A stretch of DNA of 64,000 nucleotides, taken from positions 1,302,001 through 1,366,000 of the forward strand of contig JAQSEB010000011.1 in assembly GCA_030063045.1 (NCBI GenBank), read 5' to 3'. How positions within the stretch are numbered: the stretch's first letter is position 1; each line of letters opens with the position of its first letter. Under the pieces are notes generated by a model. It saw nothing but the letters and a program-made list of their open reading frames with translations, was not told the origin of the DNA and searched no databases. The translations under genes were made by a program, and so were the position numbers. This document shows, in pieces, positions 47,930 through 61,412 of the stretch. Source of the stretch: Pratylenchus scribneri. Its lineage: Eukaryota > Nematoda > Chromadorea > Rhabditida > Pratylenchidae.

Positions 47930-48245
47930 TACGTATCGATCGTTTGCGCCTACGGTACCCATTTTTATTGTCGATTTGGGATGCTTCTGGTTTGAAAAAT
48001 TTGTCAGTGCTAAAAATAAAATTAATATTTGAATTATCAATTTGTAAAAAATAATGTTTGGATTAAAGCAATCCATAATGTGTTAATAAATATACAATAA
48101 TTAATTTATAACAATTTTAAAAGATTAGGACATCGGGCTTTTTGGATATTTAAAAAGCCAAAAATAGAATTTGCCTATTAATACATCAACCATAAATTAA
48201 ATAATGATTGTCCATCTTTTCCTCAACTTTCCATCATTGCCATCA
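47930..48245 (-). repeat. Duplicated block, copy B, with an orphan first exon
   Basis: The block at 47,990-48,245 is the partner of 46,869-47,150. Just downstream on the minus strand an ATG (about 47,961) opens MGTVGANDRY and runs into a consensus donor GTAAGT, in the same position that the H2B start occupies after copy A. No in-frame partner exon is visible, so it looks like a gene start left behind by the duplication. Confidence 0.55.
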
Positions 48246-48268
48246 GCCATTGTTCTTTCTGCGCTCAT

Positions 48269-48909
48269 TCAACGACCCGGGCAGTTGCTAAATTAAAATT
48301 GAATAAATAAGCAATCTTTGTAAAACTTCATACCCTGAGATGTGGCCCTGCTGACCGCAACAATTGTAGCACGCTGAATTTAAACTTGGTCAAAAATTTG
48401 TACTAAGAAATCTTACAGCGACTATCTCCGCCACCATGACCACCACCGCCGCCACTCTTGGGGTTGGTGCATTCACGCGAGAAATGACCATATTCGCCAC
48501 AGTTGTAGCAAGTGGCTAAATTAACAAATGGAATTGATGGAACAAGAAAAAAACTTACGGTCTCCACCTCCGCCACCAGAACGTCTGCCTCCACCACGCC
48601 ACTGAGGCAATCACGAGATTGATGTCCGGGCTGTCCATCTTAATTAAAAATTAAAACATTCAAATGTAAATTTTTCTCCGACTTACTTCCACCTCCAGGG
48701 CCACGACCGCCGCCGCCTCCGGTGCGTGGTTCCGAACATACACTACTCATATGACCTTCCTGGCCGCAGTTGTAACATGCTGAAAAACATCAAATTAAAT
48801 TTTATAAATCCATAAGAGCTAACCTCGGTTACCACCGTTGCCTCCTCTTTGCGTTGCGCGGTTCCGGACAATCACGACTCATATGACCTTCTCCGCCAGT
48901 TTTAACAAA
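48269..48909 (-). pseudogene. CCHC zinc-knuckle (CNBP/GLH-like) gene, decayed
   Basis: Five knuckle-coding exons are visible: GGEGHMSRDC, ACYNCGQEGHMSSVC, GQPGHQSRDC, TCYNCGEYGHFSREC and CYNCCGQQGHISGNC, separated by Gly-rich linkers, ending NCPGR and a stop at 48269. Such proteins bind single-stranded nucleic acid. The first knuckle has lost its CxxC half through a TAC-to-TAA change and a missing base. A base is missing before the Gly-rich linker of exon 1 and again after SRDC of exon 3 (where PQWRGGGRR would be restored), and knuckle 3 lacks its CxxC. Knuckle 5 has an extra Cys. The neighbouring genes are intact, so a pseudogene is more likely than poor sequence. Confidence 0.65.
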
Positions 48910-49089
48910 CTGAATTAAAAAATTAGACAAGTTTTCAAGCTTAATTATTACTTCGGCTGGACATTTGATGATTGATGAAATTTGTTGTTGGTCTTTGTTA
49001 TTTCGCTGAATTTTTTTTCTCAAATTTAATGATTCTGGATATTCGTTCGCTGAAATAAAAATGAATATGTACTTAATTACTAATTGCAC

Positions 49090-49606
49090 TATGTTAATAT
49101 AATAAGTAAGTAAGCTTGTAATATGGCTATTGATTTAGTTTGTATAATTGATATGACAATAAGGTTCATAGCTAAGCTTATTATTATTAATATTAAACTC
49201 GATTTGATTTTTAAAATAATACTCATTTATTTTTGGAGAGCAGAGCGTTTTTATTTTTTTTTTTTTTGATGAAAACAAAATGTTTAATAAAAAAAATTAA
49301 ATATAGATGAAGATGAAATGAAGTGAAGTGATGATTGATGAAGAATGAATGGATGGATCCGAGATCCGACGCCCCGCTTTCCGCTTGGATTTTTATTGAT
49401 TTTTAGTACAGTATACCAGAACTTTCGCTTCGAAAAATTTGGATATTTTTTATTGGCAATTTTGGTTTTGCTGTGGCTCATGGCCGTGACCTTGGCCATA
49501 ATCTAAACCCTTATTAAGAGAAGCGATCAAGAATATATAATAAATAAATATAAAATTAATTTTTCCTTATTTCCAGCTACATTTGTCGATTTCATTAAGT
49601 TAAAAA
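49090..49606. other. Intergenic, with one unexplained small ORF
   Basis: A minus-strand ORF of 71 codons (49284-49499) starts MAKVTAMSHSKTKIANKKY. It has no recognisable domain. The rest is AT-rich and should hold the promoter of the arrestin gene. Confidence 0.3.
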
Positions 49607-50929
49607 ATGCCCAACATTTTTCGCATTGATTTCCTTGGCTCCCAAACATCAGCAGCAGAAGACGCAGTGTTTTTGCCCGGCCAAAATGTCCATGCGAGGG
49701 TCGTTCTACAATTGCCAAAACCAATGAAGGCCAGATCAATTGATTTGTGCATCAGTGGAAAAGCCAAAGTTCATTGGAAAGAAAGAGAAGGAAGAGATAG
49801 ATTTGAGTAATTTATATTAATTTATCCACTCAAGAATTAACCGTTTATTAGTCGGCGTATTATCCCATACCACGCTGAGGAAATTTATTTAAATCGCAAT
49901 ATCCAACTTTGGACATCAGCGGATCATCAGCAAATTCCTGCGGGTGAACACATTTTTCCATTCCAATTCACAATACCTCCTCATTGTCCACCAAATTTTG
50001 AAGGTAAAATGTTTTCAATAAATGCAATTATTGTATTCCTATTTTTAGGCACTATTGCTAGGCATGTGCGTCACCCATTTTTCGGCACTTCTGGTCATAT
50101 TCGCTACTTTTGTTCCGTCAACATCAATCGACCATGGAGATTCGATAAAACGGTTACATTCATTCCATTCATTATTATCATAATTCATTAATTCTTAGAT
50201 CAAATCCACATTTTATGTTTCCCCCTCGATTGATTTGAACACAATCGAATGGGTGTTGAATCCAGTTGAACAACAAATTGATGAGAATATTGGCAGTTGC
50301 TGTTGCAATTATGGAAATTAGCCAAAGTTGGTTTTTGAATCATTTTTATGTCATTATTAATCAATAAATCTCAGGTTCAGCTGCCAAAAAGTGGGTTTGT
50401 GCCAGGCGAAGGCATTCCAATTACCATTGAAATGGACAATAGAACAACGAAGCGGGTGAAAAAAGTGAAAGCAAAACTCAACCAAAATGTGAAATATATT
50501 GCGCAAAGGGAAGGCGACAAATATGTGTATTTCGATTCATTCGGCGATTGGACCAGTGAGTTTTTGCAACATTCTATTCAAATTCAATGCCTTCCAGGAA
50601 CAAATGTTTTTGGAGAAAAGACAAACAGCAGTAAAATTGCCGAAATGGAGAAACGATTCAGTGTGGCTCCTCGTTCCAAAGGAACATTCCAATGGCATTT
50701 GGCCGTCCCTCCGTGCACGCCCAGCATCAACAATTGTGCATTCATCCACCTCAGTTATTTTATGAAGGTAATGACATAATTTTTAACATTAAATAGTCCA
50801 AAATTTCAGGTTAAAATTGTGACCACTTCCTTCTGCTGCGGTTCTGCCTCCGTCCTATTCCATTTATTAATTGGAACAATTCCAATTCGGAAAGTCGATG
50901 ATGAAAGAATATTCACCCATAAAAATTGA
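49607..50929 (+). CDS. Arrestin-domain protein (ARRDC-like) with an in-frame TAG
   Basis: Exons begin at 49607 (MPNIFRIDFLGSQTSAAEDA). The arrestin N-domain contains FLPGQNVHARVVLQLPKPMK, IPAGEHIFPFQFTIPPHCPP and VRHPFFGTSGHIRYFCSV. The linker has SCCCNYGN, then the C-domain VQLPKSGFVPGEGIPITIEM, ending LLIGTIPIRKVDDE and a stop at 50927-50929. Alpha-arrestins are ubiquitin-ligase adaptors. A TAG at about 50318-50320 lies between the two domains in an exon that is otherwise in frame, and no alternative GT or GC donor removes it. The C-domain also has its own ATG at 50348 with an open frame through the intron. It may be a null allele, a read-through gene, or a sequence error. Confidence 0.75.
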
Positions 50930-51494
50930 TTTTATTATTGTTTAAATACGTTAAATCTTTTTGTACATTCTATTTTATGTCCATTTGTAATAATTAATAA
51001 AATAAATTTATTAAAATTCAAATTATTTATATTTCAATTTTATTATACTATTCACGGGTTCGAACCAGTTCAACAAGGGAAATTTACTAGTTACTTCATG
51101 CATTTTTGTACACTTTACTGCATATTTTTAGTCGAAGCTCGAAGTACAGTAACTCGCCGACACCAAGTCACTCTGAAATCTGAATTCACCCTTTTTAGTT
51201 TTTACAAATTACAATGATGATTATTTATTTATTAATAAACCAAAAACGACAAAAAAAAAGATGGCTTTTAAAAATGAATTGCTGAATAGGTGAAAAATGG
51301 GGGGAGATCAAAATAAAAATATGAAAAAAAGGGGAATTGCAAATGAATTAAAATTGGAGCATTGAAAAACGAAAAATGGATGGGGACATTGGCTTTAATT
51401 AATCGTTGGATGGATAGATTTTATTAAAAGCAAAAATAAGAAATGAAGTATTTTATTTGGATTTTTTGGTGGTGAATCTTCTTCTCAAAAAATT
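50930..51494. other. Intergenic between convergent genes
   Basis: AT-rich. It contains an isolated B-box-like GGGTTCGAACC at about 51,057 without a matching A box, probably another tRNA relic. No ORF is supported. Confidence 0.35.
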
Positions 51495-54400
51495 TCAAAC
51501 ATCCGCTGACACACTTGGAGGTGGCAATCCGGCAAAACTGCTGTTCAATGAATCGCTGGCGGCATTTGGGCCCAAATGAGGGAGGGGTTGATAGCGTGGA
51601 GGAGAAAGTGTTTCTGGAAGGAGGATAAAATAAGAATGAATGGAAATTTTTTAAAATTTTTTTTAAAAATTAATCAATTAGCCCATAATTTTAATAAATT
51701 TATTTGGCCAACTTTCTGCCTCACTTTTGTTGTTGCCAACAATCATTGGTGGCAAAATCGGAGGGAATTGCCGTCTTTGTCGACTGTTGCCACCGCCGCC
51801 ACCAACATCACTTCCGGCCACACTCGCCGTACTCGTATTGCTTCGGGGCAATGGGAATGGGGCGGCAAGAACACTGCCATGAACGCTGTCCCCATTTGAC
51901 ATTATGGCATTGCCATTTTGACGGAATTGTTGATAAGGAGGCGGTGCCTTTCCTCCATTGGAGCCTTCTGAAAAATGGAATTTTATTAGAGGGAAATAAT
52001 TTGTCGAAAAAAAATATTGAAAATCCCGAAAAGAATATTGAAAAGAAAGGATAGATCTCGTCAATCAAGATACATCATTTGATTATGGTTTGGCTTAGGT
52101 TTAAACCGTTTAATATCCTTAAATTTTGGCCAAACTATTTAAAAATTAATACAATTGATACGTTTATACGTTTTGACTTTTATGGAGCTCTATTCAAAGG
52201 TATATGGTTTTTGGATGTGAACCTAACCCCCTTAAACCAATAAATTATTTTATTGTTTTGTACCTATTTTTAGTAAATTTATTCTGTTATTAGAATTTGT
52301 GAAGTTAAAAAGGGAAGAATAATAAAGGAAGGATCCCGCCTTTATTCTCTCAATTAAAATACCCACCAAAAGATGCATTCAGTGCTGCCGCTTCCGGATC
52401 GCCTCGATGCACTCGGGGAGTCGAATTGTTGTTGAAGCCGGCAGCAGCTGCCTCATTTTGATGTCGACTGCCGGAGGATTGGCCACCACGACCGCGTCTA
52501 TAGCCATTGTTGGTGGCACGGCTTTTTAGGGTGCTGAAAAAAAGGAGCAATTCAATTGAATTTTTCAATTAAATAATATTTGAATTTACATTGATAATGG
52601 AAGAATTATGGGCATTCGAGAAGGAGTCGAAAATTTAAAATAAATTAATTTTTATTTTGACTATTGAAATGCCTTTAGGGTAATGTCATTTAAAATTAAA
52701 GTTAAAAATGTCTCTATTAGTCCTAATCTGGGGCCAAAGTAGTTTAGGGGCGAGAGCTGGGCATTACTTACTTATTAGGCTGTAGCCAGGGTCTTCGCCG
52801 TATGAGTATGACAAGTCCAAATGAATGGGAAATGGATTAGAGGTGAATCAACTTTAAATTATTATTTATCTAATTGGACAAAAGTATAAAAAATGAACCC
52901 CAAAAAGACCATATGGAAGGAAAAGATGCTGGTTTATAAATGCGAATTGGAGCAATATTTGATTGATAGGGATGACGGGGAAAATTTGGGGTACAATAGG
53001 ATGAATAGGAATAGCCCTAAGGCAATTGACAATAACAGTCTCCTTCACAATATTCTAATATACATTTAATTTATTTTTGGCATTTATGCAAAATTATATT
53101 AACTGACCCCCTCAATGATATCAGGCATAAAAGGACGAAGCAAATCAGCAAAAGTGCGCAAAGAATGGCCAACGCAATGAATGCCTTGTAGTAGAAACTG
53201 GAAACAACACCCTGCGAAAAATTGAAGGAATTATTGTTTTAAAAAATTAATTTTTCCAATGCCCAATTTTGCTTAATTCCCCATTCCCATTAATTTCCCT
53301 CATTCTCACCGCATGATCCGGTTGCAAAACGCCACCTTGTTCATCGGCACAATAGGCATCCTCTTTGATTCCCCAAGGGCAATTTTGGCAATTGGTTACC
53401 TAAAAAATTTCTTTTTTTTGGGTGTTTTTCTATAATTTCTAATCAATTTAATTTAAAATTTTGTTAAACATTAGCAAAAAGCCAGCGCCCACCTGTGAAT
53501 TGCCACTGGCCCAACGGCACAAACTGTAGTAGCCAGTCTTTTGGCTAACACAAATTGCCGCGTTCCCAGTCAGCGTTGACGAATTACAGGCTAAATCGCA
53601 GCCAGGACCGACCAGTGGTTTTCCATCCGGCCCTTGGGCTCCATGGCACGAAATTGAGTAGGAAAATGTAAGCCTTTGTTATAATTTATTCTTTGATTCA
53701 TTAAAAAAACATTAAAAAACTCACTCGGTGCCTTGTAATTTGCCCTGAAGATTGACACCTTGTTGGCCTCCCACATTGCCGCCATAGCCAATTCCGCCAC
53801 CGCCGCCATTTCCCGTTTGGGATCCAGTTGTCAAATTGTAGACGAAATAGTCGACCACAGTGACTGCGTTTGTGTCTGAATATTTAGGGTAAAATTAGTG
53901 CGTTTCCAATGAATTGCTGTCTTTCGTCTATAAATGTACAGCATAATGTATAGAAGTGACTATCAAGACTAAAAAATATTGTTGACTTAAATTAAATTTT
54001 ACAAAAGAAATTAAAAAATTTTTTATAAAAACCATAGCCAGCCTATTATAAATCTATGGTGTTCATTAACTGTCAATGCCAATGTCAATAATGCCTATTC
54101 CTATTTTCCTACTGTATCCCCAATTTTCCCCTCCGTTACTTTTCCCTATCAATCAAATTTTGCCCCAATCCACATTTATAAACCAGCCCTTTTTCCTTCC
54201 CAGTCCTTTTTTCGCTGTTCATTTTATTATTCCTATTTTCTTTTCACATCCAATGATAAATAAATAATAAATTAAATTCAAATTCCTCTTTAATATCCCC
54301 TTCTTTGGGTCAATGGGGCTTAGGTCCCTGGCGAAGGCCCGGAGCGAGAGCCTAGGCCCAGCTCTCGCCATAAACAAATTTAGCCCTAGATTAGGACTAA

Positions 54401-55501
54401 TAATACTAACCAAGCAAATGTCCGTTCATGTCAATTCGAGCGCCCAAATTGTGAACAAGAAGGGCAATGGCTGTGGGCTGCGAATCCAGCGTGAATTGGA
54501 ATGCCGAGGGTTGGGCCAAATCGAATGGGAATTGGCCATAAGTGCCCAACGAATGATAGGCAGTCTCATTGAATTTCAAATCGGCACTGCAAAAATAAGC
54601 ATTGTTTTTGATTGAATTTAAATTTTAAAGAAGAAATTTTGTTTAAAAAATTGACAAAATTTGAACTGGTCATTAAATCTAATAATAAATAAATAGTCAT
54701 TAAATTTCCCAATTTTCAATGTTAATATTTTTGTAAAACTTACTCGGCTGAAAGAACAAAAACTGAGATTGAAGTGAGGCAATTCCAGCCGACTCGTTGC
54801 GGACTTGATTGGATACAGTTTAAATCACCCTGAGGGCAAGTGCAAAGCAAATTGCCGGGCAAACGGAATGATGGATTGGCATAGGAACGTAATTGAACCT
54901 TAAATTTAGATAATAATCAAAAGGTAAATTTGCCAACCTCCACTAAAACATTTCCACCCGTGGAATGATGGCCATTTTGGCTTGTTGGATTGTTATTGTT
55001 GATCGGATTTGATTGGCCGGAAATAATTCCACTGCCAAATGGAATATTTCCAATTCCGGTGCTGGAATTCCTTTGATGTTGCTGCTGCAATCCTCGGCCA
55101 AAAGCCTGTTGCTGATCATTTTGTTGTTGCCGTTGTTGTCGACCAACTCCGCTGCCAGTTCCCGTGCCAAAACCGGTGCCCTGCATTTGATTTTGTGGAT
55201 TATTGTTGCCTGCGTTCATTCCAAATGGCTGCTGATTTAGGGAACCCGTCCGGCTGCTGGCCGGTTGTTGTTGTTGCTGGGAATATTGTTGATTTCCGGC
55301 CGAATATATCGAAGGTGATTGTTGCGGTGGAATTGGACGATTACTGTTGGCGGAATTGGGCGAAAGCAGAAAAGGCGATGGCTGTTGTTGTTCGGACCTT
55401 TGACGGGAGCTCAAAGGTGATTGAGGGTCAAAATAGTCGAGTGAAATTGCTCCAGGCAGGAAAATCAGAAGAAAGAATTGAATTAATTGAAGTTGATTCA
55501 T
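51495..55501 (-). CDS. Type I membrane protein with a Notch-ligand-like (MNNL/DSL-like) ectodomain
   Basis: Ten exons join in phase (54938-55501, 54744-54898, 54411-54586, 53725-53875, 53493-53673, 53310-53399, 53108-53211, 52367-52533, 51725-51967, 51495-51613), encoding 649 residues. Order: signal peptide (MNQLQLIQFFLLIFLPGAIS), a ~170-residue Gln/Asn/Ser/Gly-rich region, an MNNL-like C2 segment (VQLRSYANPSFRLPGN, CTCPQGDLNC, WNCLTSISVFVLSA, ETAYHSLGTYGQFPFDL), a DSL-like Cys segment (LTFSYSISC, GPGCDLAC, CRW, NCPWGIKEDAYC), a transmembrane helix (FIALAILCALLLICFVLLCL), and a cytoplasmic tail with PPPY and PPRY motifs that could bind NEDD4-type WW domains. No EGF repeats are present. The Notch-ligand link is my inference from the pattern; it may be a distinct nematode family. 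Confidence 0.65.
52690..53045 (-). repeat. Intronic element, inverted copy 1
   Basis: About 350 bases that match the reverse complement of 54,075-54,405. Landmarks are GGTTTATAAATG, TTTGATTGATAGGG, GCCCAGCTCTCGCC (in complement) and TAGTCCTAATCT. It lies in the intron between exons 7 and 8 of the Notch-ligand-like gene. Confidence 0.75.
54075..54405 (+). repeat. Intronic element, inverted copy 2
   Basis: The inverted partner of 52,690-53,045, in the intron between exons 3 and 4 of the same gene. The ORF over it is the repeat read in frame and not a gene. Confidence 0.75.
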
Positions 55502-57187
55502 TTTGAATTTAGTGCTAAAAATAAATAAGGAAAACATCTAATTAATTTCAAGCTGTCCTTTTTGGATTCAAGGAAATCAAAAACCGTAAAAATCATACAG
55601 TCTTAACTTTTAAAAAACAATCTTATCTTAGTTTTGGTTGGACTTGAATGATTCATTCTTCCTTTTTAAACTTTTAGTTTTTGTGGAGAGCAGGGAATAA
55701 CGCAGTTTTATTCAACTTTTATCAATTTTTCTGTTTTATTCATTGGCCAAATGGAAAACCAAGCTGGCCAAAAGACTAAAATATCGATAGAAAAAAGGGA
55801 AAAAAGGTTGGATAGGAATCGGAGAGACAAAAAAAGTGGATTCATTCAAAACGGCTTTTCCTTCCTTCCTTCCTCTCCCAAGCGCGGCTTTTCCCTCCTC
55901 CGGCGGTCATTCCTTCACCACATCTATATTTCCGCCCTTTTAATCGCCAATAATAATCGTCGCTTTAGGGGTGGTTAAGCGCATCGTCCTGGCCCCAATT
56001 CTTTCCTTCTAATTTCCATTTGTCCGGTCCTCCTTCGTCCCTCATTCATCGGTCCACAATCGTCCACAGTCCACACCTTTTAGCCCTCACAATCCTCAAA
56101 TATGGGCTCTGAGGATGAAGGAGGAAAGAATTCTCACCCCCCGGGCGAAGCGCATGAATCAGCGCCGCCGAGAATTTATATTTTTGTTTGTTGTCCTGAC
56201 GAAATATGTGAGTGTGGGGTTTTGTGGGCTTTTCCCTCCATTTCTGTGGTGTTAGCCGCTTTTTGTGATGATTGAGGCGCCGCTTCTCGCTATACGAAAA
56301 TGGGAGACAATATCATCGGACTATTTGGAAGAGGACAAAAGGATTCGGGGAAATAATTGGACTATAATTCACAAAAATGGACCAAAGGCATTCTTCTGCT
56401 GTTGAAATCCCCTTAGGGGCCCATCTAAAAATTTTAAATGTCCATTGAGGAAATTTATTCTACTTTTTGATTTTAAAGGGGATGGTGGAGGGGCTCGCAA
56501 ATTTGGAAAGGCCAAAAAGAGTGATTGGTCGAGGCCAAATTTGTTATTTGTTCAAACCGAAGGCGATATAGTTGGGGCGAAAATGACCAACCAAAATGGG
56601 CGACCAATCTTTTGCTTTTGGGGGCCACTATCAACCAAAATATCAACCATCCGCACAAATTGGGGGTTGAGAGACCCAAAATCAGCGCCCCTTAACATTT
56701 TCCTCAGTGCTTATCAGTTTTTCTACAGGGACATTATGGGCGATTTTATGGAATTTATTGGCCGAGAAATGGTCGAAATTGGGGGAAATGATGGTATATT
56801 GGTTATTAATGATTTGATGAGCAAATATCAAATAATAATAAAAATATTGAGATGGGTCGGCAAATGCATTTGTTGCAAAAAATTTCCACCAACCGTAAAA
56901 AATGGGAACAACCGAAAATATTTGTGCACTTTTTTATGGACTGCCACTGGGAAGAAAAGAGGAGATGAATTGCACTGTAAAAAATGGTTTTATTATGATT
57001 TTTTGGCCATTTAAAATGGAAAAGGACCTATTTTTTTTTATTAGGGGCCAAGAAATTTGATGACCTTTTCTTTTGCTCGCTCGAATGATTCATTGATGGG
57101 GCACAAAATGTTCGGGATTTTCTTGGCTTTTAGTTTTTTTTTTCTTTGTGAGTCATATTCTAATCGAATTTTGCGCAATAGAGTAAA
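55502..57187. other. Long intergenic region with one 189-codon ORF
   Basis: This AT-rich gap holds a plus-strand ORF (56445-57014) that starts with TTG. It has GAKMTNQNGRPIFCFWGPLS and a Cys-rich CICCKK patch but no recognised domain. Without splice or homology support I do not call it a gene. Confidence 0.3.
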
Positions 57188-57468
57188 GGGAGTCATTTAA
57201 TTTGGCAAAAAAAATACTGAATTTGGCAACAACTTTTCGTGTCGAAAAATATTATATTTTTGAGGCCATATAACTTGGCCAAATCAGACTTCTTTAAGAT
57301 TCCCTAACCCCTAGCCCTTAGCCCCTAATCCCATGCCTGCCCTGAACCTAACCCTAGCCCTAAACCCCTAGTTAGGGCCAAGTTATATGGCCTCAAAAAT
57401 ATAATATTTTTCGACACGAAAAGTTGTTGCCAAATTCAGTGTTTTTGTTGCCAAATTCAGTTTTTCTC
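57188..57468. mobile_element. MULE-like MITE, copy 2
   Basis: This 281-bp element matches the one at 13817-14097 with only about five or six substitutions that I can see. It is flanked by an exact 10-bp repeat ATAGAGTAAA at 57178-57187 and 57469-57478. The high similarity and intact duplication suggest recent movement. Confidence 0.88.
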
Positions 57469-57478
57469 ATAGAGTAAA

Positions 57479-58536
57479 TGAATTAACCCAATTTGATTAA
57501 TTAATTTTGGAGGCATATATGAGAAAATTTTTCTTTCACGAAAATTCCCATTATTATTCCGGAAAGGATTACTGTTTTCAAGAATTTTTTTTATAAATTC
57601 ACCTATTTTCCTAATTTTTAAGTCATTAAATTCCGCCTTTTCTGGGAAAGTTTTAATTCAATATTTACCGGAAAAATTAAATTCGCATGTTTAAAATGGA
57701 ATTAAAATTGTTTATTTTGGGAAAAGGTCGAAAATCTTGCAAAAATGAACATTTATTGAATGATTTGGACGTGGCCTATAAGATTTTGGATTAATTCGAG
57801 TGTTTGTTTTTGAAGTAATTGCTCAATTGTAAGCCCCGATTAAAGCCAATCCATTCAAAAGCCACGAAAATATATACAAATATTATTCAATGTGGGCAAT
57901 TCTCGCCCCTCTACTTTTGGCCCAAATGTTTAGCCTCAATTAAAAAATTGTCGTGGCCTTTCCCTTTTCCCCTCCATTTTTCCTGGGGCATCATTGTCCA
58001 ACGCCGTTTGAGTAAATAAAAATAAATAAATACATCTTCCTTCCAATTTTCCTTGCATTGGATGGATTTTAAAGGATTAGATAAAAAAACATTTTTTTGG
58101 ATTGGATTACCTCCTACTATGGAAAAAAACTGGGGAATTGAAATTGAGTTGGGCCAATGGCAAAATTTAATTGCCGTGGGAAAGGTGGAGGAAAATTGAA
58201 GAAAAGTTGACTAAAATTTGGTTTTAAAACAATTTTAATTTTATATTTTCCCCTGCTGTTCAATCTTCATTAACCGAATACAAAAATTTGTAAAATTTTA
58301 TCCGATATTTTATTGAGGATATGAAAAAAACAAAATTGGCTGAATTTTTGGGGAATTTTGGAGGAGAATTCAAACAAAATTCTATTCAAAGTCATGTGGC
58401 TCACGGGGCGGTTGAAACTAGTGTTCATTTATTAGAAACATTTGGGTGACAAAAAATGGATGGAATTGAATTAAATACTAAATAAAAATTTCCTAAAATA
58501 ATTTCTTCTTCCAATTTCCGCCTCCTCTTTCCTATT
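57479..58536. other. Intergenic, nothing recognised
   Basis: AT-rich DNA downstream of dihydrolipoamide dehydrogenase. A 66-codon ORF at 57819 has no support. Confidence 0.35.
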
Positions 58537-60928
<2,392 letters not shown>

Positions 60929-61412
60929 TTTTTTCTAAAAAAATAACAATTAAATAAGTTAAAAATGAAATGTTAAAATAAGAAATGATGTTTTTTAATT
61001 TATTTTGGTAAAATTTTATGGTTCGATTCTAAAAATTATTTTTTTTGTTAGCTTTTCGCTGGAGCTGGGAAAGTAGAACGAACGTTAATCGTTAATTCGG
61101 AAGACGCGAAACCGCAACTGCAACCGCGAAACGCAGCGGGCAGCGCAGGATCTGCTTCTGCTTCTACTATTGTGTCTCGTGTGTTTTTTGTGTCTGACTT
61201 ATTCTATTTTTTTCATGACATGATTAAAAATTAAAATGAGCATATCAATTCAACATTGCATCGCATTTTTTCAGGTTTTTATAAGCGTTTTCCGTTTTTA
61301 AGGTTTAACTTTAAGCCCTATAAACTTTAAGGTTTCAGTTCCACGATAAATCACAACCAAAATTTTAACTTTTAATTAATGTATTAACTGCCATTTTTAA
61401 AGATTTATTTAT
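60929..61412. promoter_or_regulatory. Bidirectional promoter region (dld-1 / sir-2.1)
   Basis: 484 bases separate the two divergent start codons. A GC-richer island with CGAAACCGC-like repeats (about 61,070-61,160) resembles the island upstream of BORCS6 and may mark transcription starts. Confidence 0.4.

Noticed and set aside
56445..57014. 189-codon ORF
   Set aside because: Starts at TTG, no domain, no splice partner; chance opening is possible.
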